In this document: positions 43,815-52,078 of the stretch, in pieces
Layout of the letters: each line of letters starts with the position of its first letter
Position numbering within the stretch: position 1 is the stretch's first letter
Assembly (NCBI RefSeq): GCF_003671765.1
Contig: NZ_QPIB01000003.1
Location: 1-64,000, forward strand
Reading direction: 5' to 3'
DNA from: Xenophilus sp. E41
Lineage (GTDB): Bacteria; Pseudomonadota; Gammaproteobacteria; Burkholderiales; Burkholderiaceae_C
DNA: 64,000 bases
Translations under genes and position numbers: made by a program
Notes under the pieces: model-generated
Seen by the model: the letters and a program-made list of their open reading frames with translations, nothing else
Databases searched by the model: none
Told to the model about the DNA's origin: nothing

Positions 43815-44714
43815 ATGAGCGCAACGCGGCAGCCCATCGACGGCGGGCGCTGGCATTTCCAGCACGGCCCGATGGACCTGATCCTGCGCGCCGAGGGAGA
43901 GGGCCTGGCCGTCGCCGCGGCGCACGAGGCCGCCTGGCAGCGCTTCGTGCCGCTGCTGGACGAACTCGTGGCGGAGCTGCCCGCGCTGCGCCAACCGGTC
44001 ACCGCCCTCGCGCGTCCGGCCGGCGTCGTCGCGCGGCGCATGTGGGACGCGAGCGCCGCCTTCGCGCCACGCTTCATCACGCCCATGGCCGCCGTTGCGG
44101 GTGCTGTCGCCCAGGAGCTCGCGGCCTGCTACCAGCGCCCCGGCATCCGGCGGGCCTGGGTCAACAACGGCGGCGACATCGCCTGCCACCTGGCGCCGGG
44201 CACCTCGGCGCGCGTGGGGCTCTATTCGGACCTGTCCCGCTTCGACCCGGCCGACGCCGGTGCCCTGCGCACCGATGGCCAGTTCGATGTCCATGCCGAG
44301 CAGCCCGTGCGCGGCGTGGCCACCAGCGGCTGGCGCGGACGCAGCTTCTCGCTGGGCATCGCCGACAGCGTGACCGTGCTTGCCGCGACCGCGGCGGGCG
44401 CCGACGCCGCGGCCACCGTGATCGCGAACGCCGTGGACGTGGCGCACCCCGGCATCCATCGCCTGCCGGCCAGCCAATGCAAGGACGGCAGCGATCTGGG
44501 CGACACGCCGGTCACCGTCGATGTGCCCGCACTGCCCCCGCAGGCCGTCGCGCGTGCACTCGATGCGGGCGAGCGCTGCGCACGTGCGGTGCAGGGCGCC
44601 GGCCACGCCTGGGCCGCGATACTCGTTTGCCAGGGGCAATGGCGACTTGTTCAACCTTTAAGCTCGGCCCCCGGCGACGCCACGCAGCCCGCACTTGGTT
44701 CAGTATTTGCTTAA
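43815..44714 (+). CDS. UPF0280 family, ApbE-like protein
   Basis: A 299-residue protein of the UPF0280 family, which shares the fold of ApbE flavin transferases. Two ApbE-like motifs are visible: RRAWVNNGGDIACHL near residues 114-128 (compare VNxGGDI in ApbE) and DSVTVLAATAAGADAAATVI near residue 186 (compare the metal/FAD-binding SVTV...ADALAT end of ApbE). It begins 11 nt after hnr. Because the E. barkeri reductase carries a covalent flavin, this protein is a candidate for attaching it. No signal peptide, so cytoplasmic. Confidence 0.75.
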   Translation: MSATRQPIDGGRWHFQHGPMDLILRAEGEGLAVAAAHEAAWQRFVPLLDELVAELPALRQPVTALARPAGVVARRMWDASAAFAPRFITPMAAVAGAVAQELAACYQRPGIRRAWVNNGGDIACHLAPGTSARVGLYSDLSRFDPADAGALRTDGQFDVHAEQPVRGVATSGWRGRSFSLGIADSVTVLAATAAGADAAATVIANAVDVAHPGIHRLPASQCKDGSDLGDTPVTVDVPALPPQAVARALDAGERCARAVQGAGHAWAAILVCQGQWRLVQPLSSAPGDATQPALGSVFA

Positions 44715-44736
44715 CGAAAAGCAAGGCATCCTTCCC

Positions 44737-45381
44737 ATGATCGACATCCGACGCGTCTTCACCCAGGTCGAGACCATCCACCACGAGTTCGGCCCGCGCG
44801 CCGCAACGCCGCTGGTGCGTGGTGCGATCGCCGCGGTGCTGACCAATCCCTTCGCGGGCCGCTACGAGCCCGACATCCTGCCGATGATGGACCTGCTCGA
44901 ACCCGTGGGCGTCGACATGGCGCACCGGCTGCACGCCGCCATGGACGTGCCGCTCGAGCAGCTCGCCACCTACGGCAAGGGCGCCATCGTCGGCGCCGCC
45001 GGCGAGATCGAGCACGGCGCCCTGTGGCACGTGCCCGGCGGCTACGCCATGCGCGAACTGCTCGGCTGGAAGGGCGACCGCGCCGCCTACAAGGCCGGCA
45101 CCGTCGCCGAGAAGAAGACCGGCCAGCCCGGCAACGCGCTGTCGATCGTGCCATCGACCAAGAAGGTCGGCCCACCCGGTGCCGCGCTCGACGTGCCGCT
45201 GACCAACATCAACGCGAGCTATGTTCGCGGGCAGTTCGACGCCATCGAAGTGCGCGTGCCGGGCGCGCCCGAATCGGACGAGATCGTCTTCATCCTCGCC
45301 ATGAGCACCGGCTATCGCGTGCACGACCGCGTCGGCGGCCTGCGCGCGGAGAACATCGCTCAGTGGGACGGGCTGCGGTGA
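44737..45381 (+). CDS. PF06684 (amino-acid synthesis family) protein 1
   Basis: A 214-residue cytoplasmic protein of PF06684 (formerly DUF1185), best started at ATG 44737 (MIDIRRVFTQVET); a TTG start at 44695 would overlap the previous gene. Conserved parts include AVLTNPFAGRY near residues 45-55, YGKGAIVGAAGEIEHGA near residues 84-100, and VPLTNINASYVRGQFDAIEVRV. A family structure is reported to resemble a chorismate-mutase-type trimer; no enzyme activity is established. It lies 22 nt after the ApbE-like gene and is paralogous to the gene at 45468. Confidence 0.8.
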   Translation: MIDIRRVFTQVETIHHEFGPRAATPLVRGAIAAVLTNPFAGRYEPDILPMMDLLEPVGVDMAHRLHAAMDVPLEQLATYGKGAIVGAAGEIEHGALWHVPGGYAMRELLGWKGDRAAYKAGTVAEKKTGQPGNALSIVPSTKKVGPPGAALDVPLTNINASYVRGQFDAIEVRVPGAPESDEIVFILAMSTGYRVHDRVGGLRAENIAQWDGLR

Positions 45382-45397
45382 ATCGGCAGGTCGTCGA

Positions 45398-45457
45398 AGA
45401 CGGGCAGCCGAACGCAGAGGACGCGAAGGTTTCGCAGAGCTCGCAAAAAAGGACAAA
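45398..45457. repeat. Type A dispersed repeat, left-half copy
   Basis: AGACGGGCAGCCGAACGCAGAGG is followed by ACGCGAAGGTTTCGCAGAGC. It matches the left half of the copy at 50264. It is the only material between the two PF06684 genes. Confidence 0.7.
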
Positions 45458-45467
45458 TGAAGGATCA

Positions 45468-46055
45468 ATGATGTCAGTCGATATTCGCAAGCTGGTGGTG
45501 CAGGTGGACGAAACGCGCAAGGAGATGGGAAAGACCATCGACCCGCCGACGCGCCGCGCCGTCGCCATCGCCGTCATCGCCAACCCCTATGCGGGCCGCT
45601 ACAGCGAGAACCTCGACGAGCTGATCGCCATCGGCGAGGAGCTCGGCGCGCTGCTGGGCCAGAAGGCCGTGAAGGCGCTGGGCATCGAGCCCGGCCAGGC
45701 CCAGAGCTACGGCAAGGCCGCGATCGTGGGCGAAGGCGGCGAGCTGGAGCACGCGGCCGCCATCCTGCATCCCAAGCTGGGCGCGCCGCTGCGCGTGGCC
45801 GTCGAGAAGGGCGCCGCGCTGGTGCCCTCGGCCAAGAAGCGCGGCACGCTGGGCACCGCCATCGACGTGCCGCTGGGCCACAAGGACGCCGCCTTCGTGC
45901 GCAGCCACTTCGACGCCGTCGAGGCCCGCGTGAGCGATGCCCCGCGCGCCGGCGAGATCGTTGTCGCCGTCGCCGTGACCGACAGCGGCCGGCCCCTGCC
46001 GCGCATCGGCGGGCTGCAGGTGTCCGAGATCAAGGGCGAGGACGGTCTTCGCTGA
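45468..46055 (+). CDS. PF06684 (amino-acid synthesis family) protein 2
   Basis: A 195-residue paralogue of the protein at 44737, sharing VIANPYAGRYSENLDEL near residues 37-53, SYGKAAIVGEGGELEHAA near residues 79-96, IDVPLGHKDAAFVRSHFDAVEARV and the C-terminal IGGLQ...DGLR. The ATG pair at 45468 and 45471 gives one residue of ambiguity. Two adjacent copies suggest a hetero-oligomer or two related steps, for instance handling of the ring-opened product. Function unknown. Confidence 0.8.
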   Translation: MMSVDIRKLVVQVDETRKEMGKTIDPPTRRAVAIAVIANPYAGRYSENLDELIAIGEELGALLGQKAVKALGIEPGQAQSYGKAAIVGEGGELEHAAAILHPKLGAPLRVAVEKGAALVPSAKKRGTLGTAIDVPLGHKDAAFVRSHFDAVEARVSDAPRAGEIVVAVAVTDSGRPLPRIGGLQVSEIKGEDGLR

Positions 46056-46116
46056 CCGCCCGTCCCGCGTTGTGTCTTTTCTTTCCACCCGTTCTTCGAC
46101 CCCCAGGAGTCAGTCC

Positions 46117-47331
46117 ATGAAAGCTCTGCGTCACGTGTTCACCGCCGCTTCGGTGGCCACCCTTGCTGCCACCGCGCTCGTGCCGGCCCATGCGCAAGGC
46201 GTGATCAAGATCGGCGAGATCAACAGCTACAAGGCGCAGCCCGCCTTCCTCGAGCCCTACAAGAAGGGCATGGAACTGGCCGTGGACGAGATCAACGCCG
46301 GCGGCGGCGTGAACGGCAGGAAGATCGAGCTCATCACGCGCGACGACAATGCCAACCCCGGCGACGCGGTGCGCATGGCCGAGGAGCTGGTCTCGCGCGA
46401 GAAGGTCGACATCCTCGCCGGTGCCTTCCTCTCCAACACCGGCCTGGCGCTGGCCGACTTCGCCAAGCAGAAGAAGTTCTTCTACCTGGCCGGCGAGCCG
46501 CTCACCGACAAGATGACCTGGCAGGGCGGCAACCAGTACACCTTCCGCCTGCGCCCCGGCACCTACATGCAGGCCGCCATGCTCGTGCCCGACGCGGCCA
46601 AGCTCAAGAAGAAGCGCTGGGCCATCGTGTACCCCAACTACGAGTACGGCCAGTCGGCGGTGGCAGCCTTCAAGCAACTGCTCAAGGCCGCGCAGCCGGA
46701 TGTCGAGTTCGTCACCGAACAGGCCACGCCGCTGGGCAAGGTCGATGCCGGCAGCGTGGTGCAGGCCCTGGCCGACGCCAAGCCCGACGCGATCTTCAAC
46801 GTGCTCTTCGGCGCCGACCTCTCGAAGTTCGTGCGCGAAGGCAACACGCGCGGCCTCTTCAAGGACCGTGAAGTGGTGAGCGTGCTCACCGGCGAGCCCG
46901 AATACCTCGACCCGCTGAAGGACGAGGCCCCCAACGGCTGGCTGGTCACGGGCTACCCGTGGTATGGCATCACCACGCCCGAGCACAAGAAGTTCGAGCA
47001 GGCCTACCAGGCCAAGTTCAAGGACTACCCGCGCCTGGGTTCGGTGGTGGGCTACAGCATGATCAAGTCGGCCGCGGCCGGCGTGGCCAAGGCCGGCAGC
47101 ACCGAATCCGACAAGCTCGTCGCGGCCTTCAAGGGCCTGCAGGTCGACACGCCCTTCGGCAAGATCAGCTACCGCCCCGAAGACCACCAGTCGACCATGG
47201 GCGCCTTCGTCGGCCGCACCAAGAACGAGGGCGGCAAGGGCGTGATGGTGAACTACACCTACTTCGACGGTGCCGACGCGCGATTCCAGCCCGCCGCCGC
47301 CGACGTCAAGAAATCGCGCGCAGCGGATTGA
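46117..47331 (+). CDS. Branched-chain-amino-acid-type ABC substrate-binding protein 1
   Basis: A 404-residue periplasmic binding protein of the LivK/Peripla_BP_6 type with a signal peptide ending PAHAQ. The body begins VIKIGEINSYKAQPAFLEPYKKGMELAVDEINAGG. Its ribosome site is ccaggagt. The permease and ATPases follow, split from it by a type B repeat. Given the surrounding enzymes the ligand may be nicotinate, 6-hydroxynicotinate or a related pyridine acid, which is inference. Confidence 0.88.
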   Translation: MKALRHVFTAASVATLAATALVPAHAQGVIKIGEINSYKAQPAFLEPYKKGMELAVDEINAGGGVNGRKIELITRDDNANPGDAVRMAEELVSREKVDILAGAFLSNTGLALADFAKQKKFFYLAGEPLTDKMTWQGGNQYTFRLRPGTYMQAAMLVPDAAKLKKKRWAIVYPNYEYGQSAVAAFKQLLKAAQPDVEFVTEQATPLGKVDAGSVVQALADAKPDAIFNVLFGADLSKFVREGNTRGLFKDREVVSVLTGEPEYLDPLKDEAPNGWLVTGYPWYGITTPEHKKFEQAYQAKFKDYPRLGSVVGYSMIKSAAAGVAKAGSTESDKLVAAFKGLQVDTPFGKISYRPEDHQSTMGAFVGRTKNEGGKGVMVNYTYFDGADARFQPAAADVKKSRAAD

Positions 47332-47338
47332 AATGAAG

Positions 47339-47442
47339 CAACCCCCATGCGGCTTCGCCGCTCCCCCTTCTGCTTCGCGAAGGGGGCGCACCCAGCGGCC
47401 TGGCAAAGCCAGTTCCGCGGGTGCCCTGGCATCTGCGGGCGC
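47339..47442. repeat. Type B intergenic repeat, copy 2
   Basis: CCCCCATGCGGCTTCGCCGC, then CCCCCTTCTGCTTCGCGAAGGGGGCGCACCC and CCAGCGGCCTGGCAAAGCCAG ending CCGCGGGTGCCCTGGC. It is almost identical to the copy at 18922 and separates the binding-protein gene from the permease gene. Confidence 0.85.
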
Positions 47443-47501
47443 CAGTCGCAGGGGGCGTTTGCATTGCAAGACCTGCGGGTCACTGAATTGAAGAACGGGT
47501 T

Positions 47502-49469
47502 ATGAGCTTTTCCGGCCTGATCGTCCAGCTCCTCAACGGGCTGGCGTCCGCGTCCTCGCTGTTCCTGGTGGCGGCGGGCCTGTCGCTGATCTTCGGCGTC
47601 ACGCGCATCGTCAATTTCGCCCATGGCTCCTTCTTCATGGTGGGGATCTATCTGGCCTACACCCTGGCCGACAAGCTCGGCGGCGCGCTGGGCAGCGGCG
47701 GCTTCTGGCTGGCGCTGCCGCTGGCGGCCATCGCGGTGGGCGTGCTCGGCGCGCTGATCGAGGTCGTGCTGCTGCGCCGCATCTACAAGGCGCCGGAGCT
47801 GTTCCAGTTGCTGGCCACCTTCGCGCTCGTGCTCGTCATCAAGGACGCGGTGCTCTGGCTGTGGGGCCCCGACGAACTGCTGGGCCCGCGCGCACCGGGC
47901 CTCAAGGGCTCGGTCGAGATCCTGGGGCGGCAGTTCCCGTCCTATGACCTGTTCCTGATCGTCGTCGGCCCCGTGGTCCTGGGCCTCGTGTGGCTGCTGC
48001 TCACGCGCACGCGCTTCGGCACGCTGGTGCGCGCCGCCACACAGGACCGCGAGATGGTCAGCGCCCTGGGCGTGAACCAAGCCTGGCTCTTCACCGCGGT
48101 GTTCGCGCTGGGCGCGATGCTGGCGGGCCTGGGCGGCGCGCTGCAGCTGCCGCGCGAGCCGGCCACGCTGGAAATGGACCTCAACACCATCGGTGCCGCC
48201 TTCGTGGTGGTGGTGGTGGGTGGCATGGGCTCGCTGCCCGGCGCCTACGTGGCGGCACTGCTCATCGCCGAGATCAAGGCCCTCTGCATCTGGCTGGGCG
48301 TGGTCGACGTGTTCGGCCTGTCCGTCTCGTTCTCCAAGCTGACGCTGGTGGTCGACTTCCTGGTCATGGCGGTGGTGCTCGTGTGGCGCCCCTGGGGCCT
48401 GATGGGGCGTGCCCAGGCGCCGAGCCGCTACGTCGGCATGCAGGAAGAGCCGCTGCGCCGCGCCAGCCGCGGCTACGTGCTGGCGGCTGCGGCGCTCGCG
48501 GCGCTGCTGGCGGTGGTGCCCTTCCTCACGGCCAACTCGCCCTACACCACGGTGCTGATGATCGACCTGCTGGTGGCCGCGCTCTTTGCCGCCAGCCTGC
48601 ACTTCATCATGGGCCCGGCCGGCATGCACTCCTTCGGCCACGCGGCCTACTTCGGCCTCGGGGCCTACGGCGCGGCGCTGCTGGTGCGCGCGCTGGGCCT
48701 GCCGATGGAACTCGCGTTGCTGGTGGCCCCGCTGGTCGCGGCCATCGGCGCCTTCGTCTACGGCTGGTTCGCGGTGCGGCTCTCGGGCGTGTACCTGGCG
48801 ATGCTCACGCTCGCCTTCGCGCAGATCACCTGGGCCGTCACCTACCAGTGGGACAGCTTCACCGGCGGCAGCAACGGCCTGACGGGCGTGTGGCCCTCGG
48901 CCTGGCTGTCCGACAAGCGCAACTACTACTGGCTCACGCTGCTGCTGGTGGGCGCCGGCGTGTGGTGGCTGCGGCGCGTGCTGTTCTCGCCCTTCGGCTA
49001 CGCCATGCGCGCGGGCCGCGACTCGGTGCTGCGCGCCGACGCCATCGGCATCGACGTCAAGCGCATGCAATGGGCCGCTTTCGTGGTGGCGGGCCTGGTG
49101 GCAGGCCTCGCCGGTGCGCTCTTCGCCTTCTCCAAGGGCAGCATCTCGCCCGAGTCGCTGTCGGTCGGCAAGTCGGTCGACGGCCTGGTGATGGTGCTGC
49201 TGGGCGGCATCCAGACCCTGGCCGGCCCGGTGGTGGGCGCCGTCACCTTCACCTGGCTGCACGACGCGGTGGCGCGCAACACCGACTACTGGCGCGCCAC
49301 GCTGGGCGCCATCATCCTGCTCCTGGTGCTGCTCTTCCCGCAGGGCATCGCCGGCTCGCTCAAGCTGCTGGCCGACCGCTGGCGCGGGCGCGCCGACGAT
49401 GCGGCCGCCGACGCCGCGGGCCAACAACCCTTGAGGGCCAACGCCGCTACCGGGGAGGCCGCACGATGA
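47502..49469 (+). CDS. Fused LivH-LivM ABC permease
   Basis: A 655-residue membrane protein that joins two permease modules. Residues about 1-300 are LivH-like (GLSLIFGVTRIVNFAHGSFFMVG near residues 25-47). After a linker near residue 305-320, the rest is LivM-like (GPAGMHSFGHAAYFGLGAYGAAL near residue 369), ending with a cytoplasmic tail. Separate livH and livM genes are the usual form; fusions are known. The stop overlaps the livG-type ATPase start by ATGA. Confidence 0.93.
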   Translation: MSFSGLIVQLLNGLASASSLFLVAAGLSLIFGVTRIVNFAHGSFFMVGIYLAYTLADKLGGALGSGGFWLALPLAAIAVGVLGALIEVVLLRRIYKAPELFQLLATFALVLVIKDAVLWLWGPDELLGPRAPGLKGSVEILGRQFPSYDLFLIVVGPVVLGLVWLLLTRTRFGTLVRAATQDREMVSALGVNQAWLFTAVFALGAMLAGLGGALQLPREPATLEMDLNTIGAAFVVVVVGGMGSLPGAYVAALLIAEIKALCIWLGVVDVFGLSVSFSKLTLVVDFLVMAVVLVWRPWGLMGRAQAPSRYVGMQEEPLRRASRGYVLAAAALAALLAVVPFLTANSPYTTVLMIDLLVAALFAASLHFIMGPAGMHSFGHAAYFGLGAYGAALLVRALGLPMELALLVAPLVAAIGAFVYGWFAVRLSGVYLAMLTLAFAQITWAVTYQWDSFTGGSNGLTGVWPSAWLSDKRNYYWLTLLLVGAGVWWLRRVLFSPFGYAMRAGRDSVLRADAIGIDVKRMQWAAFVVAGLVAGLAGALFAFSKGSISPESLSVGKSVDGLVMVLLGGIQTLAGPVVGAVTFTWLHDAVARNTDYWRATLGAIILLLVLLFPQGIAGSLKLLADRWRGRADDAAADAAGQQPLRANAATGEAAR

Positions 49470-50257
49470 GCATCGCCACACCGCTGCTGCAGGTCAGCAA
49501 CCTCGGCAAGTCCTTCGGCGGCGTGAAGGCCGTCGACGGCATCAGCTTCGATCTGGCCGCCGGCGAGCTGCTGGCGCTGATCGGCCCGAACGGCGCCGGC
49601 AAGTCGACCACCTTCAACATGGTCAACGGCCAGCTCAAGGCCGACCAGGGCTCGATCCGGCTCGATGGCACGGAGCTCGTGGGCAAGCGCCCGCGCGACA
49701 TCTGGCGCCTGGGCGTGGGTCGCACCTTCCAGATCGCCGAAACGTTCTCCTCGCTCACCGTCGTCGAGAACGTGCAGATGGCGCTGATCTCGCACGACCG
49801 TCAGCTGTTCTCGATGTGGAAGCGCGCGGCCGATCACAAGCGCGACGAGGCACTCGCGCTGCTCGACCAGGTCGGCATGAAGGCGCAGGCCGACCGGCCA
49901 TGCAGCGTGCTCGCGTACGGCGACGTCAAGCGCGTCGAGCTCGCCATCGCCATGGCGAATTCGCCCAAGCTGCTGCTGATGGACGAGCCCACCGCCGGCA
50001 TGGCGCCCAAGGAGCGCAACTCGCTCATGGCCCTGACCAAGCAGCTCGTCATCGACCGTGGCATGGCCGTGCTCTTCACCGAGCACAGCATGGACGTCGT
50101 CTTCGCGTACGCCGACCGCATGATCGTCCTGGCCCGCGGCCGCCTCATCGCGCAGGGCAAGCCGCTGGAGATCCGCGACCACCCGAAGGTGCAGGAGGTC
50201 TACTTCGGCACCGGCAAGACCTTCGAGAAGAAGATGACCCCTGCGGAGGCTGCATGA
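49466..50257 (+). CDS. LivG-type ABC ATP-binding protein
   Basis: A 263-residue ATPase: Walker A GPNGAGKSTTFN near residue 40, Walker B LLLMDEPTAGM near residue 169, and a switch histidine in FTEHSMDVVFA. The signature is LAYGDVKRVELA rather than LSYGQQR, a mild departure from the usual LivG signature. The start overlaps the permease stop. A type A repeat separates it from livF. Confidence 0.94.
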   Translation: MSIATPLLQVSNLGKSFGGVKAVDGISFDLAAGELLALIGPNGAGKSTTFNMVNGQLKADQGSIRLDGTELVGKRPRDIWRLGVGRTFQIAETFSSLTVVENVQMALISHDRQLFSMWKRAADHKRDEALALLDQVGMKAQADRPCSVLAYGDVKRVELAIAMANSPKLLLMDEPTAGMAPKERNSLMALTKQLVIDRGMAVLFTEHSMDVVFAYADRMIVLARGRLIAQGKPLEIRDHPKVQEVYFGTGKTFEKKMTPAEAA

Positions 50258-50263
50258 AGACGG

Positions 50264-50388
50264 GTACCGAACGCGAAGGACGCGAAGGTCGCGCGAAAGG
50301 CGCGAAGAAGTCCAGAAGTAGAAATTTCGGCTGTTCCTTTCGCGACCTTCGCGTCACTTTCGCGGCCTTCGCGTACGGAAGTCCGGAC
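50264..50388. repeat. Type A dispersed repeat, full copy
   Basis: It runs from GTACCGAACGCGAAGGACGCG through a central TTTCGGCTGTTCCTTTCGCG to CTTCGCGTACGGAAGTCCGG. It shares the central block and right end with the hutC copy at 18064. It occupies the gap between the livG and livF type genes. Confidence 0.85.
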
Positions 50389-50402
50389 TCCAAGGCGATT
50401 GC

Positions 50403-51131
50403 ATGAACGACGTCCTCCTCGAAGCCAAATCCCTGTGCGCCTGGTACGGCGCCGCGCAGATCCTCTACGACGTCGACCTGGAGGTGCGGCGCGGCGAGGT
50501 GGTGGCGCTCATGGGCCGCAACGGCGCCGGCAAGTCGACCACGCTCAAGGCGCTGATGGGCATGCTGGCCAAGCGGCGCGGCGCGATCCGCTTCCTGGGC
50601 AACGACATCTCGAAGACCGAGCCGCACCATGCGGCGCGCCTGGGCCTGGGCTTCGTGCCCGAGGACCGGCGCGTGTTCACCGACCTCACCGTCATGGAGA
50701 ACCTCGAGGTGGGCCGCCAGGCCGGCCGCCAATGGGCCGACGGCGGCGCCGCGCCGCTGTGGACGCCCGAGAAGCTGTTCAAGCTCTTCCCCAACCTCGG
50801 CGAGATGCCCCACCGCCCGGGCGGCCGCATGAGCGGTGGCGAGCAGCAGATGCTCACCGTGGCCCGAACGCTGATGGGCAACCCGTACCTGGTGCTGCTC
50901 GACGAACCCTCCGAGGGCGTGGCGCCCGTCATCGTCGAGCAGATGGCGAACATGATCCTGGAACTGAAGGCGCAAGGTGTGTCGATCCTGCTGTCGGAGC
51001 AGAACATGCACTTCGCCGAACTGGTCTCCGACCGCGCCTACGTGCTCGAGAAGGGCCAGATCCGATATGCCGCCAGCATGGCCGAGCTGGCAGCCAACGA
51101 GGACGTGCGACGCGCCTACCTGAGCGTGTAG
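50403..51131 (+). CDS. LivF-type ABC ATP-binding protein
   Basis: A 242-residue ATPase: Walker A GRNGAGKSTTLKALMG near residue 37, signature MSGGEQQMLTVARTL near residue 142, Walker B VLLDEPSEGVAP and H-loop LLSEQNMHFAEL. It completes the importer encoded from 46117. A type B repeat follows the stop. Confidence 0.95.
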   Translation: MNDVLLEAKSLCAWYGAAQILYDVDLEVRRGEVVALMGRNGAGKSTTLKALMGMLAKRRGAIRFLGNDISKTEPHHAARLGLGFVPEDRRVFTDLTVMENLEVGRQAGRQWADGGAAPLWTPEKLFKLFPNLGEMPHRPGGRMSGGEQQMLTVARTLMGNPYLVLLDEPSEGVAPVIVEQMANMILELKAQGVSILLSEQNMHFAELVSDRAYVLEKGQIRYAASMAELAANEDVRRAYLSV

Positions 51132-51133
51132 AC

Positions 51134-51256
51134 ATGGCCCACCCCCGACTCTCGCGCACTTCGTGTCGCTCGCATCCCCCCTCAAGGGGGCAACACCAGC
51201 GGCCCGGCAAAGCCGGTTCAGCGGTGTTCCTGGGCCCGGCGCGCTGCGCGCACCAT
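51134..51256. repeat. Type B intergenic repeat, diverged copy
   Basis: CCCCCCTCAAGGGGGCAACACCAGCGGCC and CGGCAAAGCCGGTTCAGCGGTG followed by CCTGGGCCCGGCGCGCTGCG. It has the same order of blocks as 18922 and 47339, with the second hairpin CCGGCAAAGCCGG. It lies after the livF stop; the 80 nt that follow before 51337 show only a weak ribosome site (gaaggacc). Confidence 0.75.
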
Positions 51257-51336
51257 CCTGAATGTTTGACGAGTCGGCCTTCGCGCATCGCGCGGCGGCA
51301 TGTGCACCCAGCTTCCCACCTCGAAGGACCTTTGCC

Positions 51337-52062
51337 ATGACGAACGGATTTCCTCGCCGCAGCTTTCTTCAGGCCGCCGCCGCATTCGGCGCGGCCGGCC
51401 TCGCGCCCACCCTGTGGGCGGCCGGCAAGATCAAGCCCGGCCCCAAGGCCGCGCTCATCGTGGTCGATGTCCAGAACTGCTTCGTCGATGGCGGCACGCT
51501 GCCGGTCAAGGGCGGGGCGGAGGTGGTGCCCCTCATCAACAAGCTGGCCGAGAGCTTCGACAACGTGGTCGTGACGCAGGACTGGCACACGCCCGGGCAT
51601 GCCTCCTTCGCCAGCGCGCATGCGGGCCAGAAGCCCTTCTCCAGCATCAAGCTGGGCTACGGCAACCAGGTGCTGTGGCCCGACCACTGCGTGCAGGGCA
51701 CCGACGACGCGGCGCTGCACAAGGACCTGAAGCTGCCCACCGCGCAGCTCATCATCCGCAAGGGCTTCAACAAGGGCGTGGACAGTTACTCCGCCTTCGA
51801 GGAGGCCGACCGCAAGACCGTCACCGGCCTGGCCGGCTACCTCAAGGCGCGCGGCATCAAGACCGTGTACGTCACCGGGCTGGCCACCGACTTCTGCGTC
51901 GCCTGGACCGCGCTCGATGCACGCAAGGCCGGTTTCGAGGCCTACGTGATCGAGGACGCCACGCGTGCCATCGACCTCAACGGCTCGCTGGCCAAGGCCT
52001 GGAAGGACATGCAGGCCAAGGGCGTCAAGCGCATCCAGTCCAGCGACATCGCCACCGCCTGA
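51337..52062 (+). CDS. Tat-exported nicotinamidase-type isochorismatase
   Basis: A 241-residue cysteine hydrolase. The N terminus is a twin-arginine signal (PRRSFLQAAAAFGAAGLAP). The catalytic triad is visible as D44 in VVDVQNCFVDGG, a lysine in IRKGFNKGVDSYSAF, and the cysteine in GLATDFCVAWTALDA. Metal ligands fit in QDWHTPGHASF. These match PncA-type nicotinamidases, which give nicotinate and ammonia. Export to the periplasm is unusual for this family and fits a feeding role ahead of the nicotinate dehydrogenase. Confidence 0.85.
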   Translation: MTNGFPRRSFLQAAAAFGAAGLAPTLWAAGKIKPGPKAALIVVDVQNCFVDGGTLPVKGGAEVVPLINKLAESFDNVVVTQDWHTPGHASFASAHAGQKPFSSIKLGYGNQVLWPDHCVQGTDDAALHKDLKLPTAQLIIRKGFNKGVDSYSAFEEADRKTVTGLAGYLKARGIKTVYVTGLATDFCVAWTALDARKAGFEAYVIEDATRAIDLNGSLAKAWKDMQAKGVKRIQSSDIATA

Positions 52063-52078
52063 AAGAAGCCGACATTCC

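Noticed and set aside
44737-46055. Reading the PF06684 pair as cyanuric acid hydrolase/barbiturase enzymes
   Set aside because: They are about 200 residues, much shorter than AtzD/barbiturase proteins of about 360 residues, and lack the three repeated Ser-Lys domains.
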